This document shows positions 43,401-51,973 of a DNA stretch of 64,000 nucleotides, piece by piece. The stretch's first letter is position 1, and each line of letters starts with the position of its first letter. A program made the position numbers and the translations under genes. A model generated the notes under the pieces. It made no database searches. It was not told the origin of the DNA and was given only the letters and a program-made list of their open reading frames with translations. Source of the DNA: Saccharothrix saharensis (GTDB taxonomy: Bacteria; Actinomycetota; Actinomycetes; Mycobacteriales; Pseudonocardiaceae); the NCBI RefSeq assembly GCF_006716745.1, contig NZ_VFPP01000001.1:1-64000 (forward strand), read 5' to 3'.

Positions 43401-46400
43401 GGTGGACACGGCGTGTTCGTCGTCGTTGGTGGCGATCCACCTGGCGGCGCAGGCGTTGCGTTCCGGTGAGTGCGACCTGGCGCTGGCCGGTGGTGTCACG
43501 GTGATGGCCACCCCGGCGAGCTTCGTGGAGTTCTCCCGGCAGCACGGCCTGGCCGCCGACGGACGTGCCAAGTCGTTCGCCGCGGCGGCTGACGGCACCA
43601 GTTGGGGTGAAGGTGCCGGGTTGGTGTTGTTGGAGCGGTTGTCGGACGCGCGCCGCAACGGTCACCGGGTGTTGGCGGTGGTGGCGGGTTCGGCGGTGAA
43701 CCAGGACGGCGCGTCGAACGGGTTGACCGCGCCGAACGGTCCGTCGCAGGAGCGGGTGATCCGTCAGGCTTTGGCGAACGCCGGGTTGACACCGTCCGAT
43801 GTGGACGCTGTGGAGGCGCACGGTACGGGTACGACGTTGGGTGATCCGATCGAGGCCCAGGCCTTGTTGGCGACTTATGGTCGGGATCGTTCGGAGCCGT
43901 TGTGGTTGGGGTCGGTGAAGTCGAACATCGGCCACACGCAGGCGGCTGCGGGCGTGGCGGGCGTGATCAAGATGGTCGAAGCCCTGCGGCACGGCGTGCT
44001 GCCGAAGTCGTTGCACGTGGACGAGCCGACCCCGCACGTGCAGTGGCAGCACGTCCGGCTCCTCGGCGAGGCGCGGCCGTGGCCCGCCGTCGACCGCCCG
44101 CGCCGGGCCGGCGTGTCCGCGTTCGGGATCAGCGGTACGAACGCGCACGTGATCCTCGAACAGGTGCCCGCCGAGCCGGTGGACGTGACCGAGTCGGTCC
44201 CGTGGCTGCTGTCCGCCAAGACCCCGGACGCCCTGCGCGCCCAAGCCCGCCGCCTGCGTGACTTCGCGGACGACCCGGCGGTCGGCGCGGCCCTCGCGTC
44301 CCGGACCCGGTTCCCCTACCGGGCCGCCCTCACCGATCCGACGACGATCCTGGCCGACCTGGACGCGGTGGTCGACGCCCCGATCGAGAGAGCCCGGAAC
44401 GGCAAGACGGCGTTCGTGTTCTCGGGTCAGGGTGCGCAGTGGCGTGGTATGGGACGGCGGCTTCACGCGGCGTATCCGGTGTTCGCGGTGGCGTTGGACG
44501 AGGTGTGTGAGCGGCTCGGGTTGGCGTTGTGGGAGGTGGACCTGGATCAGACCCGGTTCACGCAGGGGGCGTTGTTCGCGATCGAGGTGGCGCTGTACCG
44601 GTTGGTGGAGTCGCTCGGGATGCGTCCCGACTACCTGGTGGGTCATTCCGTGGGTGAGATCGCCGCCGCGCACGTCGCGGGGGTGCTGACCCTGGATGAC
44701 GCGTGTGCGTTGGTGTCGGCGCGGGGTCGGTTGATGCAGGAGTTGCCGGCGGGCGGCGCGATGGTGTCGATCCGGGCCGCGGAGGCGGAGGTCGTGCTGG
44801 TTGACGGTGTCTCGATCGCCGCGGTCAACGGACCCGATTCGGTGGTGATCTCCGGTGACGAGGACGCGGTGCTGCGGATCGCCGAGGTGTGGCGGGAACG
44901 CGGGCGCGAGACCCGGCGGCTTTCGGTGAGCCACGCGTTCCACTCGGCGCACATGGAGCCGATGTTGGCGGAGTTCGCGCAGGTGGTGGCGGGGCTGACG
45001 TTCGGTTATCCACAGATCCCGATCGTGTCCACGGTGTTGTCGGACCGTTCGAGTAGCGTGGAGAACAGGGATCCCCTGGGCGGGGACCCTTCCGCGGGCA
45101 CGGTGTTCGATGCCGGGTACTGGGTGCGGCAGGCGCGGGAAGCGGTGCGGTTCGCGCAGGCCGTGGACTGGTTGCGCGAACGCGGTGTCACGGCGTTCCT
45201 GGAGATCGGGCCCCACCCCACGCTCGTGCCGACCGGTGTGATGCGGCGGGACCACGACGAGCCCGGACGCGTCCTCGCCGCCCTCGGTCGGCTCTGGGAA
45301 CAGGGCGCGGACTGGCGGCCACCGGCACCGCGCGCCCACCTGGACCTGCCCGCGCACCCGTTCCGGCACGAGCGGTTCTGGTTGGTGCCGAGCGTGCCGG
45401 CGGACGTAGCCGGGGCGGGGCTCGACCCGGTGGACCACCCGTTGCTGCGGGCCGCGGTGAAGCTGCCGGACGGGCAGGGCGTGGTGCTGACCGGCGTGCT
45501 GGCGGCGACCACGCACCCGTGGCTGGCCGAGCACACCGTCCTCGGCACGGCCCTGCTCCCCGCGACCGGGTTCGTGGAACTGGCCCTGCACGCGGGAGGG
45601 CACGTCGGCTGCCCGGTGCTGGCCGAACTCGTCCTCGAAGCACCGCTGCCGCTGCAGGACACCACGCACGTCCAGGTCACCGTCGGCGCGCCGGACCCCA
45701 CCGGCCGACGCGCCGTCACCCTCCACTCCCGCACCACCACCGACCCGGACGACTGGACCCGCCACGCCACCGGAGCCCTGGTCCCCGAACCGGCCACCCC
45801 GCCCGGCGGGCCCACCACCTGGCCGCCCGCCGGCGCCACCCCGGTCGACATCACCACCCTCTACGACACGCTCGCCGACGCGGGCTACGACTACGGCCCC
45901 ACGTTCCGGGGCCTGCGCGCCATCTGGCGGCACGGCGACGACCTGCACGCCGAGGTCGCCTTCCCGGCCGACCACGCCCACCTGTCCGGCTACGGCCTGC
46001 ACCCGGCCCTGCTGGACGCGGCGATCCAGCCGCTCACCCTGCTCACCGGCATCACCGCCGAGGTCGACGGACCCGGCCAGGGCCTGGCCCGGCTGCCGTT
46101 CTCGTTCTCGGGCGTGTCGATCACCGGCACGGCCACCACCCTGCGGGTCGTGCTGTCGCCCACCGCGCCGGACACCTACGCGATCCGCGTCACGGACACC
46201 GCCGGCACACCGGTCGCGAGCGTCGACTCGCTCGTGCTGCGCCCGGTCGAACTGGGCGGCCTCGCCGTCACCCGACACCCGGACTCGCTGTTCGCCCTCG
46301 ACTGGACGCCGGTGCCGCTCACCGACGCGCCGGACGTGCCGGCCCGGTCGCGGGAGCTCGCGGCGACCGGCGCGGACCCGGTCGAGCGGACCCACGCCCT

Positions 46401-48537
46401 CACCCGCCAAGTGCTGGCCGACGTGCAGCGGGCGCTGGCCGACGACACCCGGCTGGTGATCGTCACCCGGATCGACGACCTGCCGTCCGCGGCGGCCCAG
46501 GGCCTGGTCCGCAGTGCGCAGGCCGAGCACCCCGGCCGGTTCCTGCTGGTCGAGCACGACGGCACGGAGGCGTCCCGCGAGGCGCTCCCGGCCGCCGTCC
46601 GGACCGCGTTCGCCCAAGCCGAACCGCACCTGCGGCTCCACGACGGCACGCCGCTGGCCCCGAGGCTGACCAAGGCCGACCGGGACGTCGCACCCCGCCC
46701 GCTGCGCGGCACCGCCCTGATCACCGGCGGCCTGGGCGTCCTCGGCGGCCTCACCGCACGCCACCTCGTCACCGCGCACGGCGTGCGGCACGTGGTGCTG
46801 GTCGGCCGGCAGGGCGACGCGACCCCCGGCGCGGCCGAACTCCGGGCCGAGCTGGCCGAACTCGGCGCGACCACCACCGCGGCCGCGTGCGATGTCGCCG
46901 ACCGGGACGCGCTCGCCGCGCTGCTGGCCACGATCGACGACCTGCGCGTGGTCGTGCACACCGCCGGGGTCGTGGACGACGCCGTGATCGCGAGCCTCAC
47001 CCCGGACCGGCTGGCCGCCGTGCTGCGGCCCAAGGTCGACGCGGCCTGGCACCTGCACGAGCTGACCCGCGACCTGGACGCGTTCGTGCTGTTCTCGTCC
47101 GCGGCGGGCGTGCTGGGCAGTCCCGGGCAGGCCAACTACGCGGCGGCCAACGCGTTCCTGGACGCGCTGGCCCGCCACCGGCACGCGGCCGGGCTGCCCG
47201 CCGTGTCGCTGGCGTGGGGACAGTGGGCGCAGGACAGCGGCATCACCGGCCGCCTGACCGAGGCCGACCGGCTCCGGCTCGCCCGAGCCGGCCTCCACGC
47301 CCTGCCGACCGACCGGGCGCTGGCGTTGTTCGACCTCGGCCTGGCCGCCGGCCCGCCCGTGCTGGTGCCCGCGCACCTGGACCCGGCCACGGCCCGCACG
47401 CCGTTGCTGCGCCGCGAGCGGTCACCGCGCGCGAAGGCGCCGGCGGTCACCCCGTCCGACCTGATCGGCCGCCTCGCCGCACTGGCCGAACCCGAGCAGC
47501 GCGCCCTGCTGCTGGAGGTGATCAACACGCACAGCGCGGCCGTCCTCGGCCACACCACGCCGCTCACCGCCGACCCGCAGCAGGCGTTCCGCGACCACGG
47601 CGTGGACTCGCTGACCGCGATCGAGCTGCGCAACCGGCTCAACGCGGCCACCGGTCTGGAGCTGGCGGCCACCGCCGTGTTCGACTTCCCCACGCCCGCC
47701 CAGCTGGCCAACCACCTCTACGGGCAGCTGCGCGGCACGGCCAACCGGGAACCCGGACCGCTGGAAACCCTGCTGCGCAAGGCGATCGACGTCGACCGCG
47801 CGCGCGACGGCGTCGACCTGCTGGCGGCCGCGGCCCGCCTCGGCCCGCTCGCCGACCGACCCGACGTCACGCCGGTCAAGCTCACCACCGGGTTCGTGCC
47901 GCCCGCGCTGGTCTGCCTGCCGTCCGCCCTGGCGTTCACCGGCGTGGAGGAGTACGCGCGGTTCGCCGCCGCCCTGGAGGCGATGCGGGACGTGGTCGCC
48001 GTGCCGCTGCCCGGCTTCACCGGCGGCCCGCTGCCCGCCACCGCCGAGGCGCTGGTGGACGCGCTGACCGACGCGGTCGCCGACGCGGCGCCGGGGGAGT
48101 TCGCGCTGGTCGGCCGCTCGGTCGGGGCGTGGCTCGCCCGTGCCGTCGCGGGCCGCCTCGAAGCACGCGGCGTGACACCGGCCGCGGTCGTGCTGATCAC
48201 GCCCACCGACGGCCCCGCCCTCGCCGGCGTGCTCGACCCCGAGCACCAGGTCCACCCCGTCGACGACGACCGGCTGGTCGCCATGGGCCACTACCTGGAC
48301 CTGGCCCGGCGGTGGCGGCCGGCGCCGACCACCGCGCCGGTGCTGCACGTCGGCACCGCGCACGAACGACCACCGTCCGGACAGGAGTCGGTGGTCGTCC
48401 CGGGCGACCACTTCTCCCTGCTGGAACAGCACTCCGCCGCCACCGCGCTGGCGATCAGCAGCTGGCTCACGGACTTCCGCGGGTACGGCGCCGGGTTGTC
48501 CGAACTGAGGGAAAGGGACGTCCATGATCTGGGATGA
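31420..48537 (+). CDS. Modular type I polyketide synthase, modules 5-7 plus thioesterase
   Basis: A 5,705-residue multienzyme completing and releasing the polyketide. It opens with a coiled-coil docking segment (residues 1-34, [20 protein letters not shown]) that should pair with the C-terminal helices of the upstream PKS. Domain order: KS-AT-DH-ER-KR-ACP (M5), KS-AT-DH-ER-KR-ACP (M6), KS-AT-DH-KR-ACP-TE (M7). ATs of M5 and M6 are methylmalonyl type (GHSQG, YAAH), that of M7 is malonyl type (GHSVG, HAFH). Start GTG 31420 overlaps the previous stop (GTGA), with GGGGGAG just upstream. The last 14 nt overlap the start of the KASIII-P450 gene in another frame, so the whole set from 9212 to 51930 looks like one translationally coupled unit. 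Confidence 0.95.
31525..37180 (+). other. PKS module 5: KS-AT(methylmalonyl)-DH-ER-KR-ACP
   Basis: KS about 31525-32790 (Cys202 in DTACSSSL); AT about 33040-33990 with GHSQG and YAAH; DH about 34075-34820 with [10 protein letters not shown] and [11 protein letters not shown] about 35260-36160 with GTGGVGMAA and Tyr in DVYPGE; B-type KR (LDD) about 36172-36790; ACP about 36955-37170. Fully reducing. Codons here are more uniformly C/G-ending than in the converted KS and AT blocks of the other modules. Confidence 0.9.
37240..42840 (+). other. PKS module 6: KS-AT(methylmalonyl)-DH-ER-KR-ACP
   Basis: KS about 37240-38500 with [11 protein letters not shown] about 38725-39640, GHSQG and YAAH; DH about 39770-40560 with [10 protein letters not shown] and [11 protein letters not shown] about 40960-41850 with GAGGVGLAA and Tyr in GVYPGP; B-type KR (LDD) about 41870-42480; ACP about 42640-42830 with GFDSLTA. 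Fully reducing; sets the C4 methyl and C5 methylene of the product. Confidence 0.9.
44404..45251 (+). repeat. AT7, near-identical DNA copy of AT4
   Basis: Partner of 28052-28905. Differences are mostly single substitutions plus the two-codon gap; the conserved block begins exactly at the [11 protein letters not shown] codons and ends at the VPTGVMRR codons, close to the AT domain borders. Confidence 0.85.
45067..45090 (+). repeat. In-frame hairpin insertion in AT7
   Basis: Same stem-loop as at 28721-28744: AGGGATCCCC, TGGGC, GGGGACCCT, within the codons for [10 protein letters not shown]. Confidence 0.6.
47840..48500 (+). other. C-terminal thioesterase domain of the PKS
   Basis: An alpha/beta-hydrolase TE of the macrolide type at the end of the second PKS. 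The nucleophile is Ser5567 in GRSVG (usually GHSAG) and the general base His5664 lies in GDHFSLL. In macrolide TEs the catalytic Asp follows the next strand (VLID...); here that position reads VLIT with Thr5594, and the nearest acid is Asp5597. It should release the octaketide, either by lactonising onto the C15 hydroxyl or by hydrolysis. Confidence 0.85.
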
Positions 48538-50767
48538 CGTGTTCATCGGCGGCACCGGCCGACACCTGCCGCCGCGCACGCAGGCGACGGACGCCGTGCC
48601 CGACACCGACACCATGCGCCGGCTGCTCGCGCTGTCCGACTTCACCTCGTTCACCCGCAGCGACGACCTCACCGAGCACGCCATGGCGGTCCGGGCGGCG
48701 ATCGGCGCGCTGAGGCAGTCCGGGCTGACCGGCGCGGACATCGCCATGGCCGCCTACGCCCAGATGGACCACCAGGACCACATGGCGTCCTCGTGCCACC
48801 TCCAGCGCGTCCTCGGCCTCGGCCACGCCCTGGTCTACGAGGTGGAGGCGACCAGCAACGGCGGCTCGGCCGCGCTCCAGGCCGCCGCCGCCCACCTCGT
48901 CGCCGACCGGTCCGCCACCGCCACCCTGGTCACCGCGACCGCCCGGTTCCTGCCGCCGCGCTGGGAGCGCTGGCAGCCCACCGTCGGCATCTTCCTCGCC
49001 GACGGCGCGGCGGCGGCCGTGCTCACCCGCGACGGCGGCCGGGCCCGCCTGGTCGCCACCGCCAACAGCTCCGCCACCCAGATGGAGGTGCTCGCCACCC
49101 CGTCCATCCCCGACCCGCTGGGCCACCGCAACCGCACGCCCATCGAGGTCACCGGCCTCGCGCCCTACCTCACGCTGATGAGCGAGGCGCTGGTCGGCGC
49201 GGTCGAGCAGGCCGCGAAGGAGGCCAACGTCGCGATCACGGACATCACCCGGTTCGTGATCACCGGCCTGGGCCTGGCGCAGCTGCAGGTGGTCGTGCTC
49301 GAACCGCTCGGCATCGACCTGGACCGCACCACCTGGCCGTTCCTGCGCGAGCTCGGCCACGTCGGGCCGTGCGACCAGCTGCTCGGCGTCGACCACCTGC
49401 TCAACGACGCCGACCTGAACCCCGGCGACACCATCATGGTCATCGGCCTGGGCATGGGCTCCCGCTTCACCGCCGCCCTGCTGGAGGTCACCGAACCGCC
49501 CCGGCGCGGCACGACGTTCGTGGAGCAGGCCGTCGAGATCCCGGCCGTCGAGCGGTACACCCTCGACCCGGCCGGCGGCGACATCTTCGGCGAGGCCGCC
49601 CGGCTGCGCGAACGCGGCCACACCACGCCCGTCGAGCTGCCCGGCGGCGTCGGCGCGTGGGCGGTCACCGGCCACGACGCCGTCAAGGCAGTGCTGCTCG
49701 ACCCGAACGTCTCCAAGGACGCCAACCGGCACTGGCCCGCGTGGCGCAACGGCGAGATCCCCCCGGACTGGCCGTTGATCATGTGGGTGGCGATGAAGAA
49801 CATGTTCACCGCCTACGGCGAGGACCACGCCCGGTTGCGCAAGCTGGTCGCCAAGGCGTTCACCGCCCGGCGCATCGACGCCATGCGCCCCCGGGTCGAG
49901 GCCATCACCGCCGAGCTGGTCGACCGGCTCGCCGCCGTGCCCCGCGGCGCGGTGGTCGACCTGCGCGCCGAGTTCGCGTTCCAGCTCCCGATCCGGGTGA
50001 TCAGCGGCCTGTTCGGGCTGTCCGAGCGGACCGGTGCCGACCTGCGCCGCCTGGTCGAGGCCGTGTTCAGCCTCGACGCCGACCCCGACGGCGTGCAGGG
50101 CGCGTCCGCCGAGCTCTACATGCTGCTCAAGGGCCTGGTCGCGGAGAAGCGCGCCAACCCCGGCGACGACATGACCACCGACCTGATCACGGCCCGCGAG
50201 GAGGACGGCAGCAGGCTCAGCGAGCAGGAGCTGCTGGACACGCTGCTGCTGACCATCAGCGCGGGCTTCGAGACCACGGTCAACCTGCTCGACAGCGCCG
50301 TCCACGCGCTGGCCACGCACCCGACCCAGCTCGACCTCGTCACCACCGGCGCGAGCACGTGGGACGACGTGGTCGACGAGACGCTGCGCTGGCAGGCGCC
50401 CGTGCCGAACCTGCCGCTGCGGTACGCGGTGGAGGACGTCGAGGTGGACGGCGTGCCGATCGCCAAGGGCGAGGCGATCCTGGTGTCGTTCGGCGCGGCC
50501 GGCCGCGACCCGGCCCGGCACGGCGCGAACGCCGAGGAGTTCGACGTGACCCGGCCGTCCCGGCGCGACCACCTGGCGTTCGGCCACGGCGTGCACTACT
50601 GCCTGGGCTCGCCGCTGGCGCGGACCGAGGCCACGGTGGCGTTGCGCGCGCTGTTCGAGCGGTTCCCGAACCTTCGGCTCGCCGTGCCGCCGGCCGAACT
50701 GGAACCGTTGGGGTCGTTCTTCACCAACGGGCACAAGACGCTGCCCGTGGTGCTGGAGGAGGACTGA
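48524..50767 (+). CDS. KASIII-like domain fused to a cytochrome P450
   Basis: A 747-residue two-domain protein. Residues 1-325 have the thiolase fold of 3-oxoacyl-ACP synthase III relatives ([12 protein letters not shown] at the start, ADGAAAAVL at 159-167, [15 protein letters not shown] at the end). The KASIII cysteine position is Ser111 (EVEATSNGG), the usual NHxG site reads GHVGPCD with His279, and the HQAN loop is replaced by ITGLGLAQ. DpsC of daunorubicin biosynthesis is a known Ser-type relative; CerJ shows that such proteins can be O-acyltransferases. Residues 335-747 are a bacterial class I P450: I-helix AGFETT at 580-585, ExxR at 619-622, heme ligand Cys693 in [10 protein letters not shown]. 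All P450 residues are intact, so it is not a DesVIII-type inactive helper. It overlaps the PKS by 14 nt and precedes the glycosyltransferase by 2 bp. Likely tailoring roles are acyl transfer and hydroxylation or epoxidation of the macrolide, which is inference. Confidence 0.9.
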   Translation: MIWDDVFIGGTGRHLPPRTQATDAVPDTDTMRRLLALSDFTSFTRSDDLTEHAMAVRAAIGALRQSGLTGADIAMAAYAQMDHQDHMASSCHLQRVLGLGHALVYEVEATSNGGSAALQAAAAHLVADRSATATLVTATARFLPPRWERWQPTVGIFLADGAAAAVLTRDGGRARLVATANSSATQMEVLATPSIPDPLGHRNRTPIEVTGLAPYLTLMSEALVGAVEQAAKEANVAITDITRFVITGLGLAQLQVVVLEPLGIDLDRTTWPFLRELGHVGPCDQLLGVDHLLNDADLNPGDTIMVIGLGMGSRFTAALLEVTEPPRRGTTFVEQAVEIPAVERYTLDPAGGDIFGEAARLRERGHTTPVELPGGVGAWAVTGHDAVKAVLLDPNVSKDANRHWPAWRNGEIPPDWPLIMWVAMKNMFTAYGEDHARLRKLVAKAFTARRIDAMRPRVEAITAELVDRLAAVPRGAVVDLRAEFAFQLPIRVISGLFGLSERTGADLRRLVEAVFSLDADPDGVQGASAELYMLLKGLVAEKRANPGDDMTTDLITAREEDGSRLSEQELLDTLLLTISAGFETTVNLLDSAVHALATHPTQLDLVTTGASTWDDVVDETLRWQAPVPNLPLRYAVEDVEVDGVPIAKGEAILVSFGAAGRDPARHGANAEEFDVTRPSRRDHLAFGHGVHYCLGSPLARTEATVALRALFERFPNLRLAVPPAELEPLGSFFTNGHKTLPVVLEED

Positions 50768-50769
50768 AC

Positions 50770-51930
50770 ATGGCGCACTTCGCCTTCGTCAGCGCGCCCG
50801 CCGCCGGGCACGTCAACCCGACCCTGCCGCTGGTCGAGGAGCTGGTCCGGCGCGGCCACCGGGTCAGCTACGCCACCGGGCCCGCCACCGCCGACGGCGC
50901 GGCACAGGCGGGCGCGACACCGGTCGTGCTGCCGTCCGAGCTGCCACCCGACCTCGACGCGCGGGGCGAGTTCACCGCCGACCAGCTCGCGGTGACCCTG
51001 AACCACTTCCTCGACGACGCCGAGGTGTCGTTCCCGGTGCTGGCCGCGCACTTCGAGGCCGACCGGCCGGACGCGGTGTGCTACGACTCGGTCACGTTCA
51101 CCGGCCGCATGCTGGCCAACCTGCTCGGCGTGCCCGAGGTGGCGCTGGTGCCCACGTTCGCGGAGAACGAGAAGTTCTCGGCGACGCAGGTCTACCTGCC
51201 GCCGTCGTTCGACCACCAGCACCCCGAGCTGGTCGCGGCGATCGGGCGGATGGCGCGGTTCGCCTCCGGCTTCACGTTCCTGGACGACCCGAACCTGATG
51301 TTCGGCCACGTCGCGCCGACGAGCGTCGTGTTCGTGCCGCGCGCGTTCCAGCTGTCCGCCGAGACCTTCGACGAGCGGTTCCACTTCGTCGGGCCGTCGC
51401 TGGGCAGCTGGCAGCACGCCGAGCAGTGGTCGCCGTCGTCGGAGAAGCCGGTGCTGCTGGTGTCGCTGGGCACGGTGTTCAACTCCCGCCCCGACTTCTA
51501 CCGGGCGTGCGCGGAGGCGTTCGGCGACGGTCCGTGGGAGGTGGTGATGTCGATCGGCGACCTCGACCCCGCCGAACTCGGCCCGCTGCCCGCGAACGTC
51601 ACCGCGCACGCCCGCGTGCCGCAGGTGGCCGTGCTGCGGCACGCGTCGGTGTTCCTCAGCCACGCGGGCATGAACTCGGTGATGGAGTCGCTGTACCACG
51701 GCGTGCCGTTCGTGACGGTGCCGCAGATCCCCGAGCAGCGGGCCATCGCGGCGCGGGCCGCGGAGCTGGGACTGGGCGTGACGCTGGAGGACCTGACGCC
51801 GGACGCGCTGCGTGCGGCGGTGTCGGCGGCGGACGCCAACCGGGCGGCCGTCGAGGCGATGCGCGAGGTGGTCCGCTCCGCCGGCGGCGCGCCCGCGGCG
51901 GCGGACGCGATCGAGGAGCTGGTGGGCTGA
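50770..51930 (+). CDS. Macrolide-type (MGT/OleD-like) glycosyltransferase
   Basis: A 386-residue GT-B fold enzyme of family GT1. The N-terminal acceptor domain begins FVSAPAAGHVNPTLPLVEEL with the catalytic-base His14; the C-terminal donor domain carries VLLVSLGTVF and the nucleotide-sugar signature HAGMNSVMES (from His298) ending PQIPEQ. The nearest known groups are the MGT/OleI/OleD enzymes that glycosylate macrolides with UDP-glucose, often for self-resistance, rather than the DesVII-type enzymes that need a P450-like helper, but a TDP-deoxysugar donor cannot be excluded. Start ATG 50770 follows the P450 fusion stop by 2 bp, so it is co-translated with the PKS unit and should glycosylate its product. 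A strong hairpin at 51933-51970 ends the unit. Confidence 0.9.
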   Translation: MAHFAFVSAPAAGHVNPTLPLVEELVRRGHRVSYATGPATADGAAQAGATPVVLPSELPPDLDARGEFTADQLAVTLNHFLDDAEVSFPVLAAHFEADRPDAVCYDSVTFTGRMLANLLGVPEVALVPTFAENEKFSATQVYLPPSFDHQHPELVAAIGRMARFASGFTFLDDPNLMFGHVAPTSVVFVPRAFQLSAETFDERFHFVGPSLGSWQHAEQWSPSSEKPVLLVSLGTVFNSRPDFYRACAEAFGDGPWEVVMSIGDLDPAELGPLPANVTAHARVPQVAVLRHASVFLSHAGMNSVMESLYHGVPFVTVPQIPEQRAIAARAAELGLGVTLEDLTPDALRAAVSAADANRAAVEAMREVVRSAGGAPAAADAIEELVG

Positions 51931-51932
51931 GC

Positions 51933-51970
51933 CGGCGCCGGTGGCCCCTCGACCGGGACCACCGGCGCCG
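51933..51970. terminator. Bidirectional terminator hairpin between convergent genes
   Basis: CGGCGCCGGTGG (51933-51944) and CCACCGGCGCCG (51959-51970) pair perfectly over 12 bp around a 14-nt loop that can itself pair CCC with GGG. It fills the 43-bp gap between the stop of the glycosyltransferase (51930) and the stop of the oppositely transcribed carbamoyltransferase (51974), exactly where a shared terminator belongs. Confidence 0.75.
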
Positions 51971-51973
51971 CCG

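Larger units (their letters stand above)
42897..47740 (+). other. PKS module 7: KS-AT(malonyl)-DH-KR-ACP
   Basis: KS about 42897-44170 with DTACSSSL (its N-terminal motif is [11 protein letters not shown] rather than IVGMGC); AT about 44404-45310, GHSVG and HAFH; DH about 45430-46240 with [10 protein letters not shown] and [11 protein letters not shown] about 46710-47340 with VDD in place of LDD, still B-type; ACP about 47510-47730 with the divergent context DHGVDSLTA, where the other ACPs have DLGFDS. The product is an alpha,beta-unsaturated acyl chain passed to the TE. Confidence 0.9.

Noticed and set aside
48524..49520. KASIII half as a chain-initiating FabH for the PKS starter unit
   Set aside because: The PKS has its own KSQ loading module, and the KASIII Cys and HQAN elements are missing.
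49530..50767. P450 half as an inactive DesVIII/EryCII-type glycosyltransferase helper
   Set aside because: Those helpers lack the heme Cys; here Cys693, the ExxR pair and the I-helix Thr are all present, so a functional P450 is more likely.
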